Source of the DNA: Candidatus Thorarchaeota archaeon
GTDB taxonomy: Archaea > Asgardarchaeota > Thorarchaeia > Thorarchaeales > Thorarchaeaceae
Assembly: GCA_020348985.1 (NCBI GenBank)
Contig: CP070761.1
Location: forward strand, 2,561,445-2,625,444
DNA: 64,000 nt
Reading direction: 5' to 3'
The notes under the pieces are model-generated. The model saw only the letters and a list, made by a program, of their open reading frames with translations, did no database searches and was not told the DNA's origin. The position numbers were made by a program, and so were the translations under genes. Positions 42,798 through 50,481 of this stretch are shown here, piece after piece (position 1 is the first letter of the stretch; each line of letters begins with the position of its first letter).

Positions 42798-43346
42798 TCA
42801 GCGATCCCGGCTTATTCCTCCTCCCAATAGGCCACCAACAATGGATGCAACGCCAGGCCAGATGCTTCCTTGAAGTGCAAGTTGCATGATAATCATGGAC
42901 TCGGTGCCGAATAGTGCGAAGAGGTCGGCATAGGGCTGAATTAGAAAAATCAGGAGCCAAGTCAGGAATGCACCGATGATAACGGCAAACAAGGATGCGA
43001 AGAGGCCTTCGAGGAAGCCCCTAGCTAGAAGCCCAGCGACAAGACCTGCTGTGCCCCATGTGACAAATGTGAGAACAGTTGTCTGGGTTGCGCCAAAGCT
43101 CAGGTGGCTTCCAAGATAATACGGATAAAGCACAGTCCCAACAATAGCCACCCGCAATTCTAAGTCGTTCACAGACAAAAACTCGGACACGAGTGCAGGT
43201 GGAATTACCTGTGAAGGTATGAACAGGCCGAATGTCAAGACTAGGAAAGCCATTACATATGCTACGACAAGTCCTACAATCATTCCAAGTCCTTGACCCA
43301 ATGCATATCCTCCAGTGGTTCTTCTAGCTCTCAAGTCCTCTCTCAA
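42798..43346 (-). CDS. Small integral membrane protein, 182 aa
   Basis: This hydrophobic protein has about five predicted spans with Gly-rich packing (GLGMIVGLVVAYVMAFLVLTFG, GTAGLVAGLLARG, GGLLGGG). It has a short basic start (REDLRARR) and is not recognised. It is convergent with the zinc-ribbon membrane protein, and both lie between the duplicated cassettes, so it may be their membrane partner. That is inference from location. Confidence 0.65.
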   Translation of the reverse strand: MREDLRARRTTGGYALGQGLGMIVGLVVAYVMAFLVLTFGLFIPSQVIPPALVSEFLSVNDLELRVAIVGTVLYPYYLGSHLSFGATQTTVLTFVTWGTAGLVAGLLARGFLEGLFASLFAVIIGAFLTWLLIFLIQPYADLFALFGTESMIIMQLALQGSIWPGVASIVGGLLGGGISRDR

Positions 43347-43400
43347 GTGTTCACTTTTATGCCTATTCCATGGGAACTAAGCCTAGAACACACTGGAGGT

Positions 43401-43907
43401 CTAGTCTCTGAGTCGAATGGTCCAGGTGCATGTTCCGTCTCCTACAGCTTTGCACGACTCTTGATAGGCTTCTCCGTTGAATCCTCGCAGATCGAGAACA
43501 GCCTGAAACACTCCGCTTACAAGATTGCAATACTGGAGACCTGGCATGTCGGTGATATGGACACCTTCACATAGCGGACACTCTTCATCGCTAAACTTCA
43601 CAGCTCGCTTGTCATCACTCAGCCAGATGTTTGTGAATTCTTGACCCGAGTTGACCTTGTAGGCGAGATGGAGGGTCGACGAGAATTCGTGAAATGCCTT
43701 TGCGTGCGCTCGGATCCTCTCCGCATAATCCATGAGCAGGTGCTCGCCTACCTTGTACCCCATGTCCAACAGCTTCTCATTAATGGCATCGACACTTTCG
43801 CTGCTCGATATCAACAAGTTGAGGAGCTCCCGATACATGCTCTGAAACAGGGGCTTAGCGACCTTCGGTGTCATGAATCTCCAGGCTACCTTTCCTCTGA
43901 AGCCCAT
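43401..43907 (-). CDS. Bet3/V4R-like protein (cassette B)
   Basis: The 168-aa paralog of 40523-40996 has an extra basic N terminus, then the conserved core: CPLC (110-113), GLQYCNLVSGVFQAVLDL (Cys127) and TCTWTIRLRD (Cys160). Cysteine spacing is identical to cassette A. ATG 43907 has GGAGG nine bases upstream and follows the stop of the roadblock gene by 21 bp. The pattern CxxC...C...C suggests a structural metal or heme. Its relation to TRAPP Bet3 is by fold pattern, not demonstrated. Confidence 0.72.
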   Translation of the reverse strand: MGFRGKVAWRFMTPKVAKPLFQSMYRELLNLLISSSESVDAINEKLLDMGYKVGEHLLMDYAERIRAHAKAFHEFSSTLHLAYKVNSGQEFTNIWLSDDKRAVKFSDEECPLCEGVHITDMPGLQYCNLVSGVFQAVLDLRGFNGEAYQESCKAVGDGTCTWTIRLRD

Positions 43908-43928
43908 TCCTTTGTTCCTCCATGATAT

Positions 43929-44855
43929 CTAGTTGATTTCTATGATCTTTCGGATAAACCGTACGGTCTTGCCACGATAGGGTACGATTGACTGTAGTGC
44001 TTGGAAGTATGGAATGTCCAACTCGCCAGCTATATCATGAATTGTGCGGTTGCCATCACAAAGAGCAAGCACTTCACGGTGCTGTTTCTTTGCCTTGCTT
44101 AGTTTCCCCTCAAATAGAGGAACCTCAACGACCTCCTTCTGACTAGTCTCTTGTACTTCGGGACATTCTAGCGTGACAACATGTCTTGAAGTGCACCATT
44201 TGACAACCTCAAGGACTCGTTCCACTCGTCGGGCCAGAGATTCAGCGATCCCGAATACAGTCCGCTGTTCATCCACCATCAGAAGTACATCGACTCCCAT
44301 GTTGGAAAAACCGCCAACCAGAAGTCTGTTGAGTTCACTATCAATGCTTGTTGCTTCTTGGTACAAATCACCCCGAAGGACCACACAACCATGGGAAATG
44401 GAAATCTCATCGAGTGGTATGTCTTCCTTCTCTTCGACGACAACAACCTCAGGCAGAGCTTCTTGAACAACTGATGCAGAGGCTTGGACTGCTGTTGCAA
44501 CCTCTGTCATGGCGGGAATTATGCGGCTTGGTGGTGGAGGAAGATCCACACCCTCAAGTAGAGTGACCACGTCTTGCGTTCTCTGAAGCGCCAGACCAAG
44601 AGGAGAATCGGGGGAGAAGACCACTGCAAGAACCCAATTGACATCCACTCTTGCAAGGATTACGGTCCCCTCACTGGACATGACATTCATCAGTTTCAAT
44701 GAGGAGGAATAGATTTCCATGGTTCCTTTGATTATCGGCACAGTCTCGTCAGGAAGTGAGAAAGTCAGGAAAGGCATGCCATCGTTGGTAATAAGAGCGT
44801 ATCCATTAACTGATTCATCGTATCTTAGTTTAGTCAGTACACGCTCTAGTGCCAA
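43929..44855 (-). CDS. Roadblock-winged helix protein (cassette B)
   Basis: The 308-aa paralog of 41019-42005 has the same order: a roadblock/longin-type N terminus (LTKLRYDESVNGYALITNDG...WVLAVVFSPDSPLGLALQR), the linker starting LEGVDLPPPPSR, and two winged-helix-like units ending YRGKTVRFIRKIIEIN. Residue identity is moderate, so the duplication is not recent. I chose TTG 44855, which aligns with the cassette A start and has GGGTG eight bases before it; another TTG lies at 44861. It is followed directly by the Bet3-like gene. Confidence 0.75.
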   Translation of the reverse strand: MALERVLTKLRYDESVNGYALITNDGMPFLTFSLPDETVPIIKGTMEIYSSSLKLMNVMSSEGTVILARVDVNWVLAVVFSPDSPLGLALQRTQDVVTLLEGVDLPPPPSRIIPAMTEVATAVQASASVVQEALPEVVVVEEKEDIPLDEISISHGCVVLRGDLYQEATSIDSELNRLLVGGFSNMGVDVLLMVDEQRTVFGIAESLARRVERVLEVVKWCTSRHVVTLECPEVQETSQKEVVEVPLFEGKLSKAKKQHREVLALCDGNRTIHDIAGELDIPYFQALQSIVPYRGKTVRFIRKIIEIN

Positions 44856-44938
44856 TCCCAAGACACCCTTCCGTTTTGACCGGCAGATTACCCGCCTAGC
44901 ACTTGCCTTCGACGCTTAAGTAGATTATTCCGAGTAGT

Positions 44939-46042
44939 CTAGCGGACAGACTGACTACATATGAATGAAATGACATCTTGTGGGGTTGGATGGTCGCCCT
45001 CGGATGATGAAATGTATAGAGCAGCGACTGCATTGGCTAGAACTAGACGATCGCTCGGCATCAGATTCAGCAATGTTCCATAGATTGTCCCTGCATTCCA
45101 AGCATCACCGGCTCCGCAGACGATATTGGCATCCACACTAAACGCGGGAATCTTGGTGCACTCTCCATCCTCGATTGTTGCGGCGTAGCTTGGAGTGTGG
45201 AGATCCACGCGGACGCCGGTCTCCATGGAAATCAACTCTGCTGCAGGAAGCCAAAGACCGGACTCTTTGAATGTCTGCTTCCACCTGTCGTTTCTGTCGG
45301 ATAGGGCTTGGGCAAACCATCCAACTTCATTCTCATTCACTCCAAGAATGTCTACCAGACCTTCGCACAGAACCTTTCTAGTAAGAGGTTCTATGATGTC
45401 AGGATTCCCAGAGGGATCTCCAATGTCCATGAAAGTCAGACTCTTTGCTGAATCACGAGCAAAGCCGAAGAGATTCTCAGCAAGAGCAACGGCATTCCTG
45501 TTGTGGTTAAGACATAACAACGCAACAAGTCCACAGTCACGGATTGCGCTTAGGTCGTTCTCGGAAAGGTCCTCAAACGAGAATTCTGCGGCAGATCCAC
45601 TGTCGCTTACCATCAGATTCACTCTTCGTCCTTCATATTCAGTCTCAATTGAGACTGTGGAAGAGAGGGCCCCGTTGTCCTTTACAAGACCGAGATCCAA
45701 TTCAGGGCTGACCAATACTTCAAGAATGGACGCACCCTTTTTGTCTGTCTTGACAATCAGTTTTGGGTTCGCGCCGAGGGCTTGCAGAGCTGACGCAGTG
45801 TTAACCGAGTTCCCCCCGCGAGAGATGATTTGAGACGTGCCGATTAGATTGCCGCCACCTTGTTCAGCAAGTTTCCTCAGGTCCGCCATGAAGTCCTCGA
45901 AAGAGCCAGTAATGACAAAATGATCTAGGAAGAAGTCAGGAAGAATGACGGGATATGGCACTGGTGGTGGGTCACGAAGAATCTTGACGAGCCGGTCGAA
46001 ATCCAGCTCCATCCTCTCCGTATTATATTGCCCTTTCCGCAC
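44939..46042 (-). CDS. PfkB-family kinase (ribokinase type)
   Basis: The 367-aa protein has a long N-terminal lead, the sugar-binding lid SRGGNSVNTASALQALG, and the C-terminal CGAGDAWNAGTIYG with the catalytic Asp. It resembles ADP- or ATP-dependent sugar kinases of the PfkB family; the substrate cannot be named. A GTG at 46042 overlaps the eL13 stop by one base; an in-frame ATG 46012 is also possible. It is likely cotranscribed with eL13 as its downstream gene. Confidence 0.82.
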   Translation of the reverse strand: MRKGQYNTERMELDFDRLVKILRDPPPVPYPVILPDFFLDHFVITGSFEDFMADLRKLAEQGGGNLIGTSQIISRGGNSVNTASALQALGANPKLIVKTDKKGASILEVLVSPELDLGLVKDNGALSSTVSIETEYEGRRVNLMVSDSGSAAEFSFEDLSENDLSAIRDCGLVALLCLNHNRNAVALAENLFGFARDSAKSLTFMDIGDPSGNPDIIEPLTRKVLCEGLVDILGVNENEVGWFAQALSDRNDRWKQTFKESGLWLPAAELISMETGVRVDLHTPSYAATIEDGECTKIPAFSVDANIVCGAGDAWNAGTIYGTLLNLMPSDRLVLANAVAALYISSSEGDHPTPQDVISFICSQSVR

Positions 46043-46485
46043 TAGACTTTTTTGAGCGCGGCCTTGACCATTTCGGTCAAACGATCTTCATCTATTCCAG
46101 ACTTTTTGGCGACCTTGGAGATCTCCATGTAGGCCAAATCCTCGAGAGTTTTTATTCCGGCATCGACAAGCAATTGCGCCTCAGCCTTATTCACTGCGCG
46201 CAGAGACGATAGTTCAGCCACCGCATCCTCAATAGCCTTGAAAGGAACTTCCACGGACACACTTGCTGCAACTTCCTGGATGGTCTTGCTGAATTCTGTG
46301 AGGGCTTCGGCATTTTCAGGATGACTAGTCTTCCGACGAAGATCTACGATAACACCCATTCTTCTTGCCTCCTTCACCGTCAAGCCAGCCGCTTGAATCT
46401 CCGCCCTGCTAAAGCCGCGTCCAATCCTAGGTTGGCCGTCTCTAGGAGACTTCACGGATGGATCCGAAAACGAATCGTAGCTCAT
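46042..46485 (-). CDS. rpl13e: Ribosomal protein eL13 with C-terminal helix-hairpin-helix
   Basis: Residues 1-60 are eL13: GRGFSRAEIQAAGLTVKEARRMGVIVDLRRKTSHPENAEAL. Residues ~85-147 form a helix-hairpin-helix pattern (LRAVNKAEAQLLVDAGIKTLEDLAYMEISKVAKKSGIDEDRLTEMVKAAL) not found in the minimal protein. eL13 is present in eukaryotes and some archaea. A TATA-like CTAATAAGC (minus strand) near 46527 fits a short leader. The extra domain could bind rRNA or DNA. The PfkB kinase gene follows with a one-base overlap. Confidence 0.88.
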   Translation of the reverse strand: MSYDSFSDPSVKSPRDGQPRIGRGFSRAEIQAAGLTVKEARRMGVIVDLRRKTSHPENAEALTEFSKTIQEVAASVSVEVPFKAIEDAVAELSSLRAVNKAEAQLLVDAGIKTLEDLAYMEISKVAKKSGIDEDRLTEMVKAALKKV

Positions 46486-46579
46486 GTGCTAGTCACCTGA
46501 CTTTGCAGCCGAGCCGGTGGTGCGCTTATTAGGCTTTCGAGATAGGAGCTGTTTCAGGGCTTCCGGTGGATTCGTCAAA

Positions 46580-47395
46580 TCAGAAGTCCTCCAAGGAAGA
46601 TTGGGACACAGACATGTAAGAGAGCATACGGTCGAGTTTGTTATCTTGTCTTTGAGAAACAAGACCCATCATCTTTATCATTTGTAGTGCATTCAGAGGC
46701 GCGTTTCCATGGAAGTGGTTGTTGAAGTATCCAAGAACTGGGTCTGCCTGCTTCATCACCTCTTCGACCCTAGGCACCCATTCCTCAAGCTCCTCCACGG
46801 AATATCGGTAGTTGTACCATGGCCTCTTCCCATGACCATGCCACCGGATGTATGTGAAGTCTGCTGTTATTCTAAGGTCGATTGGTAATTTCGGTTCGTC
46901 AACTATGACATTCGCGATTCCGTAATCTTCCAAGAGACCCCAGACTTTTTTATTGAGCCAGCTTTCATGTCTGAATTCGATTGCATAGCGAAAAGCCGGA
47001 TCAAGTTTGGAGAAGAATGTCTCAAGACTGGCCATGTTCGAGATATCCCAGGGGGGAAGCTGAATGAGTAATGCTTCTATGCGGTCTCTAGCAGGATGCA
47101 TAAGGGAGAAGAACTCGGTCAGAACGTCTCCTCCTTCGCCACGGAGATCCAGCTTATGGTTGTGTGTGACTTTCTTCGGAATCTTTGCTGTGAAGAATTT
47201 CCCCTCTTCTACTCTTTCTGTCAAGTGTTGAATGAATCTGGGAGTTGGCTGCGCATAGAAGGTTGAGTTAATCTCTGCAGTTTCGAATATCTGCATGTAT
47301 TGTTTTAGAAGCGCTCCTGATCTCGAATAGAATGACCCTTTCCAATCATCCGGATAGGACCAGCCACTGCAGCCCAAATGGAGCCCCTTTCTCAT
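46580..47395 (-). CDS. DUF72 (YecE-like) family protein
   Basis: The 271-aa TIM-barrel-like protein carries LGCSGWSYPDDWKGSFY, AEINSTFYAQPT, YAIEFRHESWL, YIRWHGHGK and VLGYFNNHFHGNAPLNAL, all DUF72 hallmarks. The function of this widespread family is still debated; a nuclease or glycosidase role has been suggested. The ATG is at 47395, 80 bp from the small plus-strand gene at 47476. Confidence 0.92.
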   Translation of the reverse strand: MRKGLHLGCSGWSYPDDWKGSFYSRSGALLKQYMQIFETAEINSTFYAQPTPRFIQHLTERVEEGKFFTAKIPKKVTHNHKLDLRGEGGDVLTEFFSLMHPARDRIEALLIQLPPWDISNMASLETFFSKLDPAFRYAIEFRHESWLNKKVWGLLEDYGIANVIVDEPKLPIDLRITADFTYIRWHGHGKRPWYNYRYSVEELEEWVPRVEEVMKQADPVLGYFNNHFHGNAPLNALQMIKMMGLVSQRQDNKLDRMLSYMSVSQSSLEDF

Positions 47396-47475
47396 CCCAA
47401 GTCAGGTTTGCTTAGAACACGTATCGGTTTGTATGTTACGATATGATGAATGAAGCCATGACATGAACACAGAAG

Positions 47476-47826
47476 TTGATAAGCAGGTGTGTGGCCTCGA
47501 AACTCGTGGTCGACGTGATCGCAGAAGATGTGAAGGCAGAGTTCAGCAATCTTGAGATTCACATGGGCCAATTCAGAGAGACGAAGTTCAAGATGAAATG
47601 TAATGTAACCTATGAAGACCAGCTTCTTGTTATGGATGGTGGAAAAAGGGTGGCAAGACTGCACGCCCGCAACATAGGCAATGTCCATCTTGAAAAGAAA
47701 GCCCTTCGAATCTCTGCCCTCAACTTCGAGATTGTCGAGGGAGAAAATGTAAGCGTTGTGACCGGATCTATTCAGGTGGAGTTTGGAATAGACACCGATG
47801 CTTGGTATCAAGAGCTCTGGGGATAA
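47476..47826 (+). CDS. Small beta-rich protein of unknown function, 116 aa
   Basis: Predicted mixed strand/helix protein (SKLVVDVIAEDVKAEFSNLEIHMG, KMKCNVTYEDQLLVMDGGKRVARL). I do not recognise it. The plus strand is favoured over the opposite frame, whose product is unusually rich in Cys and His. The start is uncertain: TTG 47476, or GTG 47491, which would begin MASKLVVDVIAEDVK. It is followed 62 bp later by the glutamine-synthetase-like gene and may be in one transcript. Confidence 0.55.
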   Translation: MISRCVASKLVVDVIAEDVKAEFSNLEIHMGQFRETKFKMKCNVTYEDQLLVMDGGKRVARLHARNIGNVHLEKKALRISALNFEIVEGENVSVVTGSIQVEFGIDTDAWYQELWG

Positions 47827-47888
47827 AGGCAGGGTTCATATACACCATAGGTTGCAGACGAGCCCCCGCCCTGTGGAGGTTCAGAGGA

Positions 47889-49190
47889 ATGGCGGAGAGT
47901 TTCAGGTACATAGAGCTTCAACTTGTCGATATTCTTGGGAGAGTCAAAGCCATGACAATCCCGAGTTCACCACTCAATTCTTTGGAGGAACTCGGGACTG
48001 ACACCAGTTTCTTGAACGGCACAAGCATTGATGGTAGCTCAATACTAGGCTTGGCTTCCGTCGAAGCGTCAGACTTGAGATTGGTCCCCGATCCTGAATC
48101 TCTCGTTGATCTTCCCTATACAAAACAACGAACGGCCGCCGCGCTTTGCTTCGTACGGGACAAGATTGAGAGCGAAGGGCAGCACTATCCAAAGGACTGC
48201 AGAGGTGCCTTGCACAGGGTTTGCGAGGAGCACCTCCCCGGAAGTCTCAGTCTCAAGGTTAAGGTTGAACCCGAATTCAGCTTCATAACCTTTGAAGGAG
48301 AGCCCTACGATGATGGAGGGTATGCAGATGTATATCCAGCAGTCCCAAGCTCAGACATCTTGATGGAGATTGCGGATGCAATCCAGAGAATGGGCATGCA
48401 GCCAAGAGTCATTCATCATGAGGTAGGCGAAGCCCAACAAGAGATAGAGCTTGATTTTGAAGACGTAACAGTAATGGCTGACAACATCATTCGCTTCAAG
48501 GCTCTGGCGAGAGCAATAGCACTTGCACATGGCATTGACGTCTCATTCCTGCCAAAACCGTTTGCTGGTTCTGCCGGGAATGGGTTACACTGCCACCTTC
48601 AGCTATGGGATGGGAAGAAGAATCTTTTTGGTAGCGAAGGCACCAGTAACCTGTCAGAGAAAGGGGAATGGTTTGTTGCAGGACTCCTAGCGCATTCATC
48701 GGCACTGACTGCAATCGCCAATCCAAGCATCAATTCATTCAAGCGCCTGGTACCGCATCATGAAGCACCCGTATACAAATGCTGGGGACCCATGAACCGA
48801 ACAGCTTTGATCAGAGAGCCGTTATTTAGCCAGCCGGAGAAGGCGGCTATTGAGTTTAGATCTCCAGACCCGCTTGCCAATCCGTATCTTCTATTCTCAG
48901 CTATAATAGCTAGCGGGATGGATGGAATCAATCGCCAGCTTTCACCTCCAAGCCCCATAAGCAGAGATGTCTTCCAGCTCAGCGAAGAGAAACTACGCAA
49001 ACTCCGTGTTGAGATGTTACCATCCTCATTAGATGAGGCAATTGATTACCTAGAGAACGACAAAGTCATCAGGGACGCCCTTGGCGACCACATCTTCGAG
49101 ACATACGTCAAGATCAAACGAAAAGAATCTGAAGATTACATGAGAGGGAGCGTCACAGACTGGGAGTGGCGTCGATACCAAGACATCTAA
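47889..49190 (+). CDS. Glutamine-synthetase-like ligase
   Basis: The 433-aa protein has GS catalytic-domain signatures: the metal-site VEPEFSFITF, HHEVGEAQQEIELDF, the ATP-binding SAGNGLHCHLQLWD, INSFKRLVPHHEAP, NRTALIREP and AAIEFRSPDPLANPYL. This is the type III/GlnA-like group that includes gamma-glutamyl-amine ligases, so ammonia and glutamate are only the default assumption. ATG 47889 with GGAGG nine bases upstream is preferred to 47802. The 3' end overlaps the convergent aminotransferase gene by four bases. Confidence 0.88.
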   Translation: MAESFRYIELQLVDILGRVKAMTIPSSPLNSLEELGTDTSFLNGTSIDGSSILGLASVEASDLRLVPDPESLVDLPYTKQRTAAALCFVRDKIESEGQHYPKDCRGALHRVCEEHLPGSLSLKVKVEPEFSFITFEGEPYDDGGYADVYPAVPSSDILMEIADAIQRMGMQPRVIHHEVGEAQQEIELDFEDVTVMADNIIRFKALARAIALAHGIDVSFLPKPFAGSAGNGLHCHLQLWDGKKNLFGSEGTSNLSEKGEWFVAGLLAHSSALTAIANPSINSFKRLVPHHEAPVYKCWGPMNRTALIREPLFSQPEKAAIEFRSPDPLANPYLLFSAIIASGMDGINRQLSPPSPISRDVFQLSEEKLRKLRVEMLPSSLDEAIDYLENDKVIRDALGDHIFETYVKIKRKESEDYMRGSVTDWEWRRYQDI

Positions 49191-50341
49191 CCTTCGAAGT
49201 ATGCCTTCAACCTGTCAAATGCCTCGTCGACTGCCTCCGGTGTCAGAGGTCCGATAGAGAGTCTGATGAATCCCTCACCTGACGTGCCAAACACACTTCC
49301 AGGCAAAACAAGAACCTCAGCGGTCTGCAGAATATCCAATACTAGTGATCTCGAATCTGTACATCCTTTCACCCTTGGAAACATATAGAATGTTCCTGCA
49401 GTCCGCACCGTCTCTAACGCCTCAATTTCGCTGATTCTAAGGTATGCCAAGTCTCTAAGGAGCTTCAGCTTCTGAATTTCCTCATCTATCTTCAGAAGTC
49501 CACTTTTTAGAACCTCAAGAGCAAGCATCTGACCAGCTGTTGGAGCACAAATTGTAATTGTATCCTGAACCTTGAGGAACTCCTTAGTGAAGTCCGGAGG
49601 TCCGACAACATATCCAACTCTCCACCCACTCATGCCGAAATCCTTTGAGAAGCTACCAAGTGTAATAACATGTTTGCCAGCATCTCTTCGAGATCGAGGA
49701 CTATAATGAATAGAATCATCGAAAGCCATTCGCGCGTAGGTTTCGTCGGTAATAAGCCAGAGATTCCGGTCAATACAGATGTCTGTGACTGCATCGATGG
49801 TCTCTCTGTCGTACACGGCTCCAGTGGGGTTGTTGGGAGTGATCAGAAGCACTGCACACGTTCTGTCATCTATGGCAGCTTCGATATTCTCTACTTCTGG
49901 CTTGAAGCTACCGTTTACAGGGACCTCCTTGACATGACCGCCAAAAAGATTGACGGCCATTAGCGAATTGAAATAATGTGGGCTTGGGATTACGATATTC
50001 TGACCAGTCAGCATTATTGTTAGAATAGTCCCAGCGAAGGCCGAGTTTGCTCCCGTCGTTACAACGAGCTCAGTTGAGGGGTCCACTTGAAGGCCCGAAT
50101 TCTGTCGGAGGTAGATGGCAAGTTCCTCTCTCAGTTCTACCAATCCTGGATCAGGAGTGTATCTATGTGCAGAGGGATGCATTATCCGTTCTGTCAATAT
50201 GTCGAGACAAGGCCTAGGGGGTATGTGTCCAGGAAGACCTTGGCCGAGATTGAGGAAGCTAGATGCACCAATGTGTTTCTTGGCTGCCTCCTGTAGCTCT
50301 GCAATTGGTGGGGGCATTATGTCGCTCGTTCGAAATCTCAT
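49187..50341 (-). CDS. Class I/II PLP-dependent aminotransferase
   Basis: The 384-aa enzyme has LNLGQGLPGHIPP, LVVTTGANSAFAGTI, LITPNNPTGAVYDRE, DETYARMAF, and the PLP lysine in LGSFSKDFGMSGWRVGY. The closest type is aspartate or aromatic aminotransferase; the substrate is not fixed by sequence. It is convergent with the GS-like gene by a four-base overlap. A nitrogen-handling pair (amino-group donor and amide ligase) is possible but not proven. Confidence 0.93.
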   Translation of the reverse strand: MRFRTSDIMPPPIAELQEAAKKHIGASSFLNLGQGLPGHIPPRPCLDILTERIMHPSAHRYTPDPGLVELREELAIYLRQNSGLQVDPSTELVVTTGANSAFAGTILTIMLTGQNIVIPSPHYFNSLMAVNLFGGHVKEVPVNGSFKPEVENIEAAIDDRTCAVLLITPNNPTGAVYDRETIDAVTDICIDRNLWLITDETYARMAFDDSIHYSPRSRRDAGKHVITLGSFSKDFGMSGWRVGYVVGPPDFTKEFLKVQDTITICAPTAGQMLALEVLKSGLLKIDEEIQKLKLLRDLAYLRISEIEALETVRTAGTFYMFPRVKGCTDSRSLVLDILQTAEVLVLPGSVFGTSGEGFIRLSIGPLTPEAVDEAFDRLKAYFEG

Positions 50342-50481
50342 GCTTTAGATTCTCCAGTCGTTCAACTTCTAGAGACTAGGTGTCCCTCAAACTGATAGAA
50401 TTGGAGGTAGGCTGCATTACTGATAATGACTTCGATAGAAAGCGTTAAGAGCTCCTCGTTTTGGTGCGACTTTGTGATATA

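Noticed and set aside
45195-45833. Plus-strand frame of 212 codons
   Set aside because: Antisense shadow of the PfkB kinase, which has clear family motifs on the other strand.
47392-47811. Minus-strand frame of 139 codons
   Set aside because: Cys/His-rich composition and no homology-like pattern; the plus-strand frame has a more normal protein composition.
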